64,000 bases of DNA from Plantibacter flavus (GCF_002024505.1 NZ_CP019402.1:1302001-1366000), one strand, 5' to 3'. Positions 17,237 through 26,135 are shown, numbered from the stretch's first letter. Notes: generated by a model not told the origin, from the sequence alone. Program-made: numbers and translations.

Positions 17237-18930
17237 TGCCGTGGCGTCCGTTGGACGGGGAAATTTTCCCGTCGTTGGGCTGGCATGTCGCCGACCAGAT
17301 GTCCGAGTACCTCGCGGCGCCCGCGAAGATGGACTATTCACCGTTCGAGGTGACCAGGGAGCAGCTCGAGTTCCTGGTGCGTCTGTACGAGCTCGATCCT
17401 TCGACTGGTCGCCGCGTGAAGCACCGTGCGGTGATTCAGCGGCCTCGAGGTTGGGGCAAGTCCCCGTTCCTCGCTGCGATTGGTATCGCTGAGGGCCTGT
17501 TCGAGGTCGTCTTCGATGGTTGGGATGCTTCCGGACAACCGGTCGCGAAGCCGTGGCGGGAGATCCTCACCCCGACCGTTGTGGTGACTGCGGTTTCTGA
17601 TGATCAGGTCGGGAACACGTGGAAGCCGTTGCTCGAGATGCTCCGTGAGGGGCCGGCCGCGGATGAGTTCGACATTGAGGTGTTGGACACGTTCGTGAAC
17701 CTGCCGAAGGGCAAGATCGAGCGTCGGACGTCGTCGGCGCGCTCTGCGAAGGGAATCCCGGGTCAGGTCGCGGCGATCATGGACCAGACAGAAGAATGGG
17801 TACCCGGCAACGGTGGCGTTTCGCTCGCTCAGACGTTGCGGAACAACGCGACGAAGGTCGGCGGGCTGACAATTGAGTCCCCGAACGCTTTCACTCCGGG
17901 TGAACGTTCTGTGGCTGAGGCTTCGGCGAAGTTCTGGGACCAGATCCGGTCTGGGAAGTACAAGAACCTCGAGCGGGTTCGTTCTCTGGTCTATGACCAC
18001 CGTGAGGCGCCGGCTGAGACTGACACGTCGTCGTACGAGTCGCTGGTGGCTGGTCTTCGGGTGTCGTACGGGGACAGTTCGGATCACGCTGACGGTTGCG
18101 TGCTCCACGATCCGCCATGTGAGCCTGGGTGGGCTCCGATCGAGCGCACCGCACTGGACTTCTTCGACACGTCGAACGATCCGCAGAAGATGCGGGCCGA
18201 CTTCCTGAACCAGATCACTCATGCATCCGATTCGTACGTGTCTCAGCCTGAGCTGCGAGCGATCATCGCGGACGGGCGGGATGATGATCACCCGCTGAAG
18301 ACCATCAGTAAGACGGAGCCGATCACGCTCGGGTTCGATGGTTCGGAGGGGCGCAAGGATTCGCACATCGCGGACTCGACGGTCCTCATCGGTTACTCGG
18401 TCACACAGAAGCACCTGTTCAAGGTGGGCGTATGGGAGCAGCCGGACGGGCCTGCCGGCGAGGGTTGGCGTCCCCCGCAGCTTGAGATCGAGCAGGCGGT
18501 CAAGGACGCGTTCCGGCAGTACAACGTCGTTGGTTTCTTCGCTGACCCGTCTGCTGGTTGGGCTGGTCAGGTGAAGACGTGGGAGGCGGACTACAACCGT
18601 CGCCTGAAGGTGAAGCTCACCGCGAACGAACCGATCCGGTGGCGTCAGAAGGATGTCTCGCGCACGTGTGAGGCGTTCGAGCAGATGCACTCGGCGATCG
18701 TCTCCGGTGACATCACGTTCGACGGTTCCAAGGAGCTCACCGCTCACTTCCTCAACGCACGTCGTGACGCTCGTCGCGCCGGGTACGTGTTGAAGAAGCC
18801 GGACGACGATCAGGACTACGCGAAGATCGACGCCACTTGGGGCGCCATGTTCGCGTTCGCAGCTGGACTCGAGGCGCTCGGCAAGGGCGTCACCAACAAC
18901 CGCAAGGGCCCTGCCCGACGCATCTACTGA
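17236..18930 (+). CDS. terL: Terminase large subunit
   Basis: The protein has 564 residues. The ATPase motor has a Walker A variant QRPRGWGKS (68-76), a Walker B region ending MDQTEEW (about 182-188) and the coupling segment SARSAKGIPG. The RNase H-like nuclease has LGFDGSEGRKDSH (first Asp), FFADPSAGW and the late acidic GYVLKKPDDDQDYAKID. It cuts and pumps DNA into the procapsid. The length and motifs are normal for siphoviruses. Confidence 0.92.
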   Translation: MPWRPLDGEIFPSLGWHVADQMSEYLAAPAKMDYSPFEVTREQLEFLVRLYELDPSTGRRVKHRAVIQRPRGWGKSPFLAAIGIAEGLFEVVFDGWDASGQPVAKPWREILTPTVVVTAVSDDQVGNTWKPLLEMLREGPAADEFDIEVLDTFVNLPKGKIERRTSSARSAKGIPGQVAAIMDQTEEWVPGNGGVSLAQTLRNNATKVGGLTIESPNAFTPGERSVAEASAKFWDQIRSGKYKNLERVRSLVYDHREAPAETDTSSYESLVAGLRVSYGDSSDHADGCVLHDPPCEPGWAPIERTALDFFDTSNDPQKMRADFLNQITHASDSYVSQPELRAIIADGRDDDHPLKTISKTEPITLGFDGSEGRKDSHIADSTVLIGYSVTQKHLFKVGVWEQPDGPAGEGWRPPQLEIEQAVKDAFRQYNVVGFFADPSAGWAGQVKTWEADYNRRLKVKLTANEPIRWRQKDVSRTCEAFEQMHSAIVSGDITFDGSKELTAHFLNARRDARRAGYVLKKPDDDQDYAKIDATWGAMFAFAAGLEALGKGVTNNRKGPARRIY

Positions 18931-18946
18931 CCTGGGAGGGGAACGG

Positions 18947-20284
18947 ATGGCTACCACCCCCGACGAATGGCTGAAGCGTCTCACGTTGAAGCTTGATGCC
19001 CGTCAGCCGCGGATCGCGTTGATGAGGAAGTACTCGACCGGTGACGCACCGATGCCCGAGATGGGCAAGAACACGCGTGCGTCGTGGGTGGCGTTCCAGA
19101 AGCGCGCCCGCACCGACATGGGCGGTCTGCTGTGTTCGTCTTTGAGCGGTCGCATGGTGCCGAACGGTGTCCGTGTCGGCGAGACGGCGAACAACCCGGC
19201 AGCTGACGCCCTGCGGCGTGTGTGGCGCGACAACCGGCTCCCGGTGGTGTTCGCGGATGCGATCTGGAACGCCCTGTCGACGTCGTACGGCTACCTGGTG
19301 ACCGGTGTTCGCACTGGTGACCCGGTGATCACGTCGGAGCAGCCGGAGCAGATGATCATCGCGCCCGACCCGGTTCAGCCGTGGCGGGCACAGGCGGCGT
19401 TGAAGGCGTGGCGTGACGACGAGGTTGGTCGGGACTACGCCTTGCTGTGGTTGCCGGGCACTCGTCAGCTGTACGTGCGGTCTTCGAAGACGTCGAACGG
19501 TTCCATTCGTGAGTCTGCGACAGGACCCGACTGGGAGCCCTTGGGGGAGCTCGAGGAGTACGCCGGCCCGATCCCTGTGTTCGAGCTCGCGAACAAGGGT
19601 GGCATGTCCGAGTTCGAACCACACATCGACGTCATCGACCGCATCAACCTCGGCAAGCTGCAGCGTCTCGTGGTCACTGCGATGCAGGCGTACAAGCAGC
19701 GTGCGATGAAGGGTGGCCTGCCCGACAAGGATGAAGAGGGCAACGACATCGACTGGGCGAAGCTCTTCGAGCCTGCCCCTGGTGCTCTGTGGGATCTTCC
19801 CGAGGGCATCGATGTGTGGGAGTCACAGTCCACCGACATCCGCCCCCTGCTGGACGGTGAGAAGACCGACCTTCGGGACTTCGCGGCTGTCACGCAGTCG
19901 CCGATTGACGTGTTCATCCCTGACGGGCAGAACCAGTCGGCTACGGGTGCGGCGAACGTCCACAAGGGCGAGATCATGAAGGCCAAGGACCGCATCGCAC
20001 GGATGACAGCCCCCATGGAGGGCGCTCTCCTCTCGGCGTTGCGGATCCTCGGTCTCGATGACGGTTCCACGGTGCAGGTGCTGTGGGAGCCGCCGGAGCA
20101 TGTGTCGCTGTCGGAGAAGTCCGCAGCTGCAGCGCAGGCGAAGACCGCCGGCAAGTCGCAGCGGTGGATCGATCAGCACATTTGGGGCATGTCCCCGGAC
20201 GAGATCGCTGAGGAAGAGACCGCGAGGGCTGCTGAGCAGCTGTCAGCGGCTGTTCTGATCGGTGCTGGCAGTGGCAACGCCTGA
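18947..20284 (+). CDS. Portal protein
   Basis: The protein has 445 residues with GGGAGGGGAACGG before the ATG. The fold is of the SPP1 gp6/HK97 class: an N-terminal clip/stem region (DMGGLLCSSLSGRMVPNGVRV), a central wing, and the late helix region ending GQNQSATGAANVHKGE (channel helix) and AQAKTAGKSQRWIDQHIWGM. The dodecameric ring forms the DNA entry vertex. It precedes the MuF gene in the usual order. Confidence 0.85.
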   Translation: MATTPDEWLKRLTLKLDARQPRIALMRKYSTGDAPMPEMGKNTRASWVAFQKRARTDMGGLLCSSLSGRMVPNGVRVGETANNPAADALRRVWRDNRLPVVFADAIWNALSTSYGYLVTGVRTGDPVITSEQPEQMIIAPDPVQPWRAQAALKAWRDDEVGRDYALLWLPGTRQLYVRSSKTSNGSIRESATGPDWEPLGELEEYAGPIPVFELANKGGMSEFEPHIDVIDRINLGKLQRLVVTAMQAYKQRAMKGGLPDKDEEGNDIDWAKLFEPAPGALWDLPEGIDVWESQSTDIRPLLDGEKTDLRDFAAVTQSPIDVFIPDGQNQSATGAANVHKGEIMKAKDRIARMTAPMEGALLSALRILGLDDGSTVQVLWEPPEHVSLSEKSAAAAQAKTAGKSQRWIDQHIWGMSPDEIAEEETARAAEQLSAAVLIGAGSGNA

Positions 20285-21089
20285 GCAGGTCATCGTCGGC
20301 TACAACGACGCCGTTCACGCCGTCCGGCAGCGAGTGGAGACATTCGCCCGGATGGCGTGGCTCGGCGCCGGTTCGTGGCGTGACGCTGACATTGATCGTC
20401 TGGTGCGGTTGATCGTCCCACGTGTGCAGGCCGGGCAGGTGCTCACCGCGCAGCTCACGTCCGCGTATCTGGCGTCTCTCGAGACCGTCAGGACGGGCGA
20501 ACGGGTCGCGCCTGCACCGGTGTCGCGTGACGTTGTTACGACGGCGCGTGGTGTGCCTGCTGAGGACGTGTACCGCCGGCCAGCGGTGTCGATGTACACG
20601 GCACTGTCGAACGGCGCACAGGTCAAGGACGCGATTGAGCAGGGAGTCAACCGGCTCGTGTCGCTCGTGGGCACCGACCATCAGCTCGCGAAGACGTCGC
20701 AGGCCCGGTCGTCGCTCACGGGTCGCGGGTTCACGTACATGCGTCGCACGTTGACGGGTCGCGAGAACTGCGCCTTGTGTGCGATTGCTTCCACCCAGCG
20801 GTACCGGGTGCAGAACCTGATGCCGATCCATCCTGGCTGTGACTGCGGTGTCGACACGGTCGAGGCCGGTTCGGATCCGGGGCAGGTGCTCGAGCCGGAA
20901 CGGTTGGAGACCATCCACGCGGCGATCGAGAACGAGTTCGGCGGCACTGACCGCGGCGCACGTTACCTCGACGGCGGCAATAGCCGATCCGACCTGCTCG
21001 ATCTTGTGACGGTCCACGAGCACGGTGAATACGGGCCGACGCTGACGTGGCGTGAGCAGCACTTCACCGGGCCTGGCGCCCTCAACTGA
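20262..21089 (+). CDS. MuF-like capsid maturation/minor head protein
   Basis: The protein has 275 residues from GTG 20262, overlapping the portal gene; GTG 20271 is an equally good start. The N-terminal two-thirds is helical. The C-terminal region with RENCALCAIAS ... MPIHPGCDCGVD is typical of MuF-domain proteins of actinophages. It is probably a few-copy internal head protein that binds the portal. No fused toxin or protease domain is visible. Confidence 0.75.
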   Translation: MLAVATPEQVIVGYNDAVHAVRQRVETFARMAWLGAGSWRDADIDRLVRLIVPRVQAGQVLTAQLTSAYLASLETVRTGERVAPAPVSRDVVTTARGVPAEDVYRRPAVSMYTALSNGAQVKDAIEQGVNRLVSLVGTDHQLAKTSQARSSLTGRGFTYMRRTLTGRENCALCAIASTQRYRVQNLMPIHPGCDCGVDTVEAGSDPGQVLEPERLETIHAAIENEFGGTDRGARYLDGGNSRSDLLDLVTVHEHGEYGPTLTWREQHFTGPGALN

Positions 21090-21091
21090 TT

Positions 21092-21107
21092 TCCCGCAAC
21101 CGCGGGA
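21092..21107 (+). terminator. Short hairpin after MuF gene
   Basis: TCCCGC-AACC-GCGGGA, a 6-bp stem with a 4-nt loop, lies just beyond the MuF stop. It has no T-run, so it may be an mRNA-processing or partial-termination element. Confidence 0.35.
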
Positions 21108-21114
21108 TTGAGTC

Positions 21115-21160
21115 ACCGAAACGGTGGCTATCCACACACCCGAAACGGGGAATGCACTGA
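21115..21160 (+). promoter_or_regulatory. Start-associated element, copy 2 (before scaffold)
   Basis: ACCGAAACGGT (21115-21125) and CCCGAAACGGG (21139-21149), centres 24 bp apart, end 10 nt before ATG 21160. The 10-nt gaps (GAATGCACTG here, AGATGCAGTC in copy 1) are also alike. A degenerate GCCGAAACGTT sits at about 21701, before the coat gene. Confidence 0.6.
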
Positions 21161-21672
21161 TGCCGAAAACCGAAGAAGAGATCGCCGCTGAAGCAGCCGC
21201 AACGGATGCGAACGCAGCGAAGACGATCGAGGAACAGCTCGCCGCCGCTCAGGCGGAAGCCGAGAAGTGGAAGTCGCTCTCACGCAAGAACGAAGAGCGC
21301 GCCACGGCCAACGCCGACAAGGCGCGGCAGCTGGACGAGCTCGAAGCCGCGAACCAGACCGAGCAGGAGAAACTCCTCGCTCGCGCTGAGGCCGCGGAAG
21401 CGAAGCTCGCCGAGATCGACGCGAAGACCACCGCCGCGACGCTCCGTGAGGAGATCGCGAAGGAGAAGGGGTTCGAGGATCGGAAGATCCCCGCGACCGC
21501 GCTCCGTGGTGCCAGCCGTGAGGAGCTCGAGGCACACGCCGACGAGATCCTCGCTCTTCTCCCCGCGCCCGCCGAAGCACCTGGTGCTGAAGGCCAGGGC
21601 GCAACAGGAACCCGCATCGGTGATGGTGACATGTCCGCTGACGACATCGTCGCCGCCGCTACCGCCCGGTAG
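21160..21672 (+). CDS. Capsid scaffolding protein
   Basis: The protein has 170 residues from ATG 21160. It is Ala/Glu/Lys-rich with a continuous coiled coil (about residues 8-110), then a Pro/Gly linker and a short C-terminal MSADDIVAAATAR, which may be the coat-binding tail. Composition and position between MuF and coat genes define it. It should be lost or cleaved during capsid maturation. Confidence 0.85.
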   Translation: MPKTEEEIAAEAAATDANAAKTIEEQLAAAQAEAEKWKSLSRKNEERATANADKARQLDELEAANQTEQEKLLARAEAAEAKLAEIDAKTTAATLREEIAKEKGFEDRKIPATALRGASREELEAHADEILALLPAPAEAPGAEGQGATGTRIGDGDMSADDIVAAATAR

Positions 21673-21726
21673 CACCCCGGTTCATCACGTCCGTGATGGC
21701 CGAAACGTTCTGAAAGGGAAGCCATC

Positions 21727-22968
21727 ATGGCAAACATCTTCGTCAAGGGGCAGAAGATCGCGGCAACCGCGCTCGCTCTGCTCCGCAAGGAACTGAAGGC
21801 GCCGTCGCTCTTCACGTACAAGTTCGGTGAGGCCGACTTCAAGGGTGCCGAGGGCGACGTCGTCAACATCAAGCGCCCCGCGGTGCTCGTCGCCCGCGAG
21901 AAGCAGTGGCGTGGCGACGACTCGATCGTCGTCGACCGCATCGCGAACAGCAAGATCCAGGTCAAGCTCGACCGTCACCCCTACTCGGCTGTGCACCTGC
22001 AGCCGGAGGAGGAGACGCTCGACGAGGTCGACTACGTGCGGGACGTGCAGGCACCCCAGGTGCGCGCGATCCTCGAGTGGTTCGAGAACCTCATCGTCGG
22101 CACCCTCCGCGCGGCAGCGTTCGTCTTCGGCGTGACGTTCAACCCGGCATCGGGAAGCTCCGTCGAGTCCGACCCCCGCAAGGTCGCGATCCGTGCGCGC
22201 AAGCTCGCGCAGAAGGCACACTGGCCCCTCACCGGTCGGTACTGGCTCGTCGGCGCGAACGTGTCCGAGGCCGTCGCCTCCTACGACAAGCTCCTCGACG
22301 TCGACACTGCCGGCATCCCCGAGGCGCTCCGTGAGGGCGTCGTGGGCAAGCTCGGTGGGTTCATCATCATCGAGCTCGACGCGCTCGGTGAGGACGAGTC
22401 CTACTTCGTCCACGAGACGGCTGTCGCCATCGCGAACGTCGCCCCTGTCGTCCCCCAGGGCGCATCGAAGGGTGGTGGCGTCGCGGCCGGCAACGGTCTC
22501 GCAGTCACTCAGGTCTGGGACTACGACGGCCTCACCATGAAGGACCGTTCCGTGGTGCACTCCTTCGCGGGAGCCACGGCGGTCACCGACCCGGAGCAGC
22601 TGGATGACGGTTCGCTCCTCCGCGACGAGAACGACGCGGTCGTGATGAAGTTCCAGCGTGCCATCAAGGTCACGTTCGGTGCTGGCGGGGCTGAGAAGCC
22701 GTCCTACACGCTCACCATCACCGGCGCGCCGACCGGCGGCACGTTCACGGTCACGATCGACGGTCAGACCACCGACGCGATCGCGTACAACGCGTCGAAC
22801 GCCGACATCGCCAAGGAGATCAACGAGCTCACCGGCGTGTCCGGCGCCAAGGTCTCCGGCGGCGCGTTCCCCGGCAGCGCGAAGACGGTCACGCTCAATG
22901 AGCGCGCTGTCGTCACAGCCACCGGCGCGTTCACCGGCGGCACCAGCCCGGCCATCGCGGTCGCGTAA
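21727..22968 (+). CDS. Major capsid protein, P22-coat-like, with C-terminal surface domain
   Basis: The protein has 413 residues. Residues 1-320 read as a P22 gp5-like HK97-fold coat protein: MANIFVKGQKIAATALALLRKEL at the N-terminus, an E-loop region with VNIKRPAVLVAREKQW, then DVQAPQVRAILEWFE and the axial-domain region. Residues 324-413 are an extra beta-rich domain (TGAPTGGTFTV...AYNASNAD...TGGTSP) that also ends the tail-tube protein (25305). It is likely displayed on the capsid surface. GGGAAG precedes the ATG. Confidence 0.85.
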   Translation: MANIFVKGQKIAATALALLRKELKAPSLFTYKFGEADFKGAEGDVVNIKRPAVLVAREKQWRGDDSIVVDRIANSKIQVKLDRHPYSAVHLQPEEETLDEVDYVRDVQAPQVRAILEWFENLIVGTLRAAAFVFGVTFNPASGSSVESDPRKVAIRARKLAQKAHWPLTGRYWLVGANVSEAVASYDKLLDVDTAGIPEALREGVVGKLGGFIIIELDALGEDESYFVHETAVAIANVAPVVPQGASKGGGVAAGNGLAVTQVWDYDGLTMKDRSVVHSFAGATAVTDPEQLDDGSLLRDENDAVVMKFQRAIKVTFGAGGAEKPSYTLTITGAPTGGTFTVTIDGQTTDAIAYNASNADIAKEINELTGVSGAKVSGGAFPGSAKTVTLNERAVVTATGAFTGGTSPAIAVA

Positions 22969-22987
22969 CCACCCAGGAGGTGAGATC

Positions 22988-23563
22988 ATGTCCAACCCAA
23001 CTCTGGCGTCCCAAGAGGACGTCGTCGCGGCGCTCGGGCGTGCTCTCACCTCCGAGGAGGTCACGCGGGTCGACGCGATGCTGACGAAAGCATCTGAACT
23101 GTTCCGGCTCCGTTCGGGGCAACGGTTCACCCCGGGGACATCGACTGTCCGGCTGAAGGTCAACGCCGGCACCGTGCGACTCCCGCAGTCGCCAGTCACC
23201 AGCGTTGAATCGGTGGTCGACGACTGCGGTGCGGTGATCCCGTTCACCCGGTTCGACCAGGTGCTGACGCTGCACCGGCTGTCCTACGAGTTCGTGCGCG
23301 TCTCGTACTCGCACGGCTCTGACGAGGTACCCGACCTCGTGAAGGTCACGGTGGCGGAGATCGCCGCTCGTGTCCTCCGCATCGACCCTCGAGCTGCTGC
23401 AGGTGTCACGCAGCGGTCGAAGACCACCGGGCCATTCACTGAGGCTGAGACGTTCTCCACCTACTCGGTGGGTGGGCAGTTGCTGTTGTCGCCGGATGAT
23501 GTGGCGATCGCGAACAGCTTCAGGGCGCCGCGTACGTCCGGCACGATCGTGATGCGCGCATGA
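22988..23563 (+). CDS. Head-tail adaptor protein
   Basis: The protein has 191 residues from ATG 22988, with GGAGGTGAG upstream. N-terminal helices (SQEDVVAALGRALTSEEVTR, AMLTKASELFRLRSGQ) and a following beta part match gp6/gp15-like connector proteins that dock under the portal. It overlaps the next gene by 4 bases. Confidence 0.75.
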   Translation: MSNPTLASQEDVVAALGRALTSEEVTRVDAMLTKASELFRLRSGQRFTPGTSTVRLKVNAGTVRLPQSPVTSVESVVDDCGAVIPFTRFDQVLTLHRLSYEFVRVSYSHGSDEVPDLVKVTVAEIAARVLRIDPRAAAGVTQRSKTTGPFTEAETFSTYSVGGQLLLSPDDVAIANSFRAPRTSGTIVMRA

Positions 23564-23880
23564 TCGTGCAACGCGAAACGTTCGCGGGCACCGGTGAAGA
23601 CTTGCACGGCAACGAGGGCGAGTCCTGGGGGAACCCGGCCGACGTCGAGATCATGGCGTTCGATCCTGGTTCCACTTCGGAGCCGCGCGAGGCCGGCCAT
23701 GACCGAGTCATCGTCGAACCCACCCTGTACCTGTATCCCGGGACGATCTTCGGCGCACGCGACCGAGTGACCGTGAACGGGCGGCAGTACGAGGTCGAGG
23801 GCGAAACCCGTATCTGGGAACACCCCGAGGGTGCTGAGCACTACGGCAACGTCGTCACAATCCGACGAGTGGAGGGCTGA
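23560..23880 (+). CDS. Head closure (stopper) protein
   Basis: The protein has 106 residues of mostly beta structure, with the pattern GARDRVTVNGRQYEVEGETRI that is common in gp16-like stopper proteins of siphoviruses. Its position between adaptor and neck genes agrees. It seals the filled head and provides the tail interface. Confidence 0.7.
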   Translation: MIVQRETFAGTGEDLHGNEGESWGNPADVEIMAFDPGSTSEPREAGHDRVIVEPTLYLYPGTIFGARDRVTVNGRQYEVEGETRIWEHPEGAEHYGNVVTIRRVEG

Positions 23881-23881
23881 C

Positions 23882-24121
23882 ATGGCCAAGGTTCAAGTGC
23901 GACTCAAGATGCGCGGCATCCAGAAGGTTCTCCGCGACTACCAGCCCGAGCTCGCCAAGCTCGGAAAGGAAATCGCGGACGCCGCCGGCCCCGGGTTTGA
24001 GATGGTCGAGCGCCCTCAGGACTTCACCGCCCGTGTGTACGTCCAGACCGCGAACCGAGACGGCGCCAAGCGGCAGGCTGAGAGCGCAGTGCTCGAGCGC
24101 GCTATGGGGTCAGTGCGATGA
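23882..24121 (+). CDS. Small neck/tail-completion protein, gp10-like
   Basis: The protein has 79 residues from ATG 23882. A basic N-terminus, an amphipathic helix (IQKVLRDYQPELAKLGKEIADAA) and a short beta end (ARVYVQTANR) resemble a shortened HK97 gp10. The family is usually nearer 120 residues, so the assignment rests on position between stopper and tail terminator. Confidence 0.55.
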   Translation: MAKVQVRLKMRGIQKVLRDYQPELAKLGKEIADAAGPGFEMVERPQDFTARVYVQTANRDGAKRQAESAVLERAMGSVR

Positions 24122-24486
24122 GGTTCGAGGACGCGGAAGCGATGGCGGTCGCGTTCCTGAAACCTGTTGCAGCTCCGGAACGGGTCGGGACGAAGGTCCC
24201 AAACCCTCGACCCAAGCGTTCCGTGCGCGCCTATCGAACCGGTGGGTCCGCCATCAACAGGGTGCTCGAGCGCGCTCAGATCACCGTCGAGGTCGAGGCG
24301 GAAAACTCCACAACCGCCTTCGACCTCGCGTCCCGGTGTCGTGAAGAGTTCCTCAACAGGTACACGCGCATGCCGCTCGTTCGAACCGTTGAAGAGACCG
24401 GCGGCTTGTACTACGCGCCCGATCCCGCCACGGGTGCTGATCGCTACCGCTTCACAATGTCGCTGACCATTCGCGCCACCCGCTGA
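24118..24486 (+). CDS. Tail terminator protein
   Basis: The protein has 122 residues. Its alternation of strand and helix (RAQITVEVEAENSTTAFDLASRCREEFL ... RYRFTMSLTIRATR) is that of gpU/gp17-like tail terminators, which cap the tube end and join it to the neck. It overlaps the previous gene by 4 bases and is the last gene before the inserted endonuclease. Confidence 0.7.
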   Translation: MRFEDAEAMAVAFLKPVAAPERVGTKVPNPRPKRSVRAYRTGGSAINRVLERAQITVEVEAENSTTAFDLASRCREEFLNRYTRMPLVRTVEETGGLYYAPDPATGADRYRFTMSLTIRATR

Positions 24487-24518
24487 CCACTGTCAGAGGT
24501 AGGCGCTAGCATGAGAGC

Positions 24519-24554
24519 GGCCCCAAACCGGATGCGTCAACATCCGCCGGGGCC
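24519..24554 (+). promoter_or_regulatory. Structured leader upstream of endonuclease gene
   Basis: The nested hairpin has GGCCCC (24519-24524) with GGGGCC (24549-24554) around CGGATG and CATCCG. It lies in the 101-bp gap before the endonuclease; TAGCAT at 24506 could be a -10 element. Confidence 0.4.
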
Positions 24555-24587
24555 TAACCAAGATCACCTAGTTACGTAGGAGAATCC

Positions 24588-25241
24588 GTGGCTAAGACAG
24601 AGCCTACCCGCACTTGCTGCATCGAAGGATGCATTTCGACGTCACCGCGGATCGTGCGGGCCATGTGCCCCATGCACTACCAGAGGTTCCTCAAAGACGG
24701 AACCGCCGGTGAGGCTTCAGCTCGCATAATTCCGGCTCTCATCCAAGATGGCATGAAGCTCTGTCGCGGATGTGGGCAGCGGAAGCCGCTCGACCTTTTT
24801 CGCCGACAAGCCGCTAACCGCACTGGGGCTAGCCACTACTGCAAGTCCTGCGGATCGCAGCGGTCACGAGAGGCACGAGAAAGCGACCCGCTGTTCGCTG
24901 AGAGAAGGCGTGCATACAGGTCGGCAAATGCGGACAAACTGCGAGATGCGGCACGCAACCGCTACCGCGCAGATCCTCTTCGCGCCAAAGTATCGACCTG
25001 GCGGAATCAGGGCATCGAAATGACTGCCGAACAGTACCGCGCCATGCACGCAGATCAACAGGGCGCGTGCGCGATCTGCCGTAAGACTGAAGCGCAGAAC
25101 GGCAAGGCTCTCGCCGTAGACCATGACCATGAGACTGGTCGTGTACGAGGCCTACTTTGCGACCAATGCAACATTGCGCTCGGTCGCTTCCAAGACAGCC
25201 CGGAAAACCTGAGGCGGGCGCTCGATTACCTCGGGGCCTAA
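24588..25241 (+). CDS. Endonuclease VII-like HNH endonuclease (inserted)
   Basis: The protein has 217 residues starting at GTG 24588 after TAGGAG. There are three Cys clusters: CCIEGC...CPMHY, CRGCGQRKP...CKSCG, and the T4 endonuclease VII-type core CAICRK...LAVDHDHETGRVRGLLCDQCN. The last is a His-Me finger nuclease that resolves or nicks branched DNA. The gene breaks the normal order (tail terminator then tail tube), has its own leader hairpin and terminator, and its codon use looks less GC-biased than its neighbours. This is the picture of a free-standing mobile endonuclease or moron. Confidence 0.85.
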   Translation: MAKTEPTRTCCIEGCISTSPRIVRAMCPMHYQRFLKDGTAGEASARIIPALIQDGMKLCRGCGQRKPLDLFRRQAANRTGASHYCKSCGSQRSREARESDPLFAERRRAYRSANADKLRDAARNRYRADPLRAKVSTWRNQGIEMTAEQYRAMHADQQGACAICRKTEAQNGKALAVDHDHETGRVRGLLCDQCNIALGRFQDSPENLRRALDYLGA

Positions 25242-25254
25242 CCCAAAAAACCAT

Positions 25255-25285
25255 GAAACCCCTGCCGGACTCCGGTGGGGGTTTC
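25255..25285 (+). terminator. Terminator after endonuclease gene
   Basis: GAAACCCC (25255-25262) pairs with GGGGTTTC (25278-25285), with an inner CCGG/CCGG pairing. It would isolate the endonuclease transcript from the tail operon, though late transcription must pass it. Confidence 0.6.
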
Positions 25286-25304
25286 GTCATGAAAGGAGGC
25301 CCCC

Positions 25305-26135
25305 GTGGCCGTCAACTCATCCCTCGCTCGGATCTTCGGTTCCGATGCCGACGCGATCTACCTGGCCCCGATCGGCACGCCGCTGCCGACGGGTATCGAC
25401 TCTGTGCTCGACCCGGCGTTCGAGGACGTCGGCTGGTTGCACTCCGATGGCATCACGGAGGCGTTCACTGGTTCGAAGACTGAGATCCGTGGCCACCAGG
25501 GGGCTCGTGTGGTGCGTACGCGCATCGAAACGCCTGGTACCACCATCGGGTTCCACGCGCTCGAGTCGAAGGCTCAGACGAAGGGTCTGCGGTACGACGA
25601 GAAGGAAGTCTCCGTAGCGAACGGTGTTCGTCGCACTCGTCGTGGTGCCGGCCAGAAGGTCTCCGCCCGCTCCGTCGTCGTGGACGTGTTCGACGCTGAT
25701 GACATCACGGTGAAGGAACGTCACGTCATCGAACGGTTTGAGATCGTTCCTGATGGTGACCGGGTGTTCACGAACTCGGACATCGCGGGGTTCCCGTTCC
25801 TCGGGGAAATCATCGGCGACTACATCACGTTCGAGTCGTCCGGTCTCGCAACGGACACAGTCTGGAACGTGAGCGTCACGGGAACCCCGACTGGTGGCAC
25901 GTACGCACTGTCGGTGAACGACTTCTCTACGGCGCCTCTCGCCTACAACGCTGCCGCTTCGGCGGTCGCTGCGGCTCTGAACGCTCTCGCGGGTGTCACG
26001 GGGCTGTCGGGGATTACCGCAACGGGTACGTCGCCGACTGTGATCACGTTCCCGTCTGCGGTGACTCTCGCAGCGAATGGTTCCGCACTCACCGGCGGTA
26101 CTGACCCGGATGCTGTGGCTTCGACGACGCCGTAA
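25305..26135 (+). CDS. Major tail (tube) protein with C-terminal surface domain
   Basis: The protein has 276 residues starting at GTG 25305, with AAGGAGG ideally placed. Residues 1-180 have the usual tube-protein features (AIYLAPIGTPLP, TGSKTEIRGHQGARVVRT, ETPGTTIGFHALE). Residues 184-276 form the same beta-rich domain as the coat C-terminus (VTGTPTGGTYAL...AYNAAAS...TGGTDP). It stacks as rings along the tape measure; the added domain should decorate the tail surface. Confidence 0.85.
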   Translation: MAVNSSLARIFGSDADAIYLAPIGTPLPTGIDSVLDPAFEDVGWLHSDGITEAFTGSKTEIRGHQGARVVRTRIETPGTTIGFHALESKAQTKGLRYDEKEVSVANGVRRTRRGAGQKVSARSVVVDVFDADDITVKERHVIERFEIVPDGDRVFTNSDIAGFPFLGEIIGDYITFESSGLATDTVWNVSVTGTPTGGTYALSVNDFSTAPLAYNAAASAVAAALNALAGVTGLSGITATGTSPTVITFPSAVTLAANGSALTGGTDPDAVASTTP

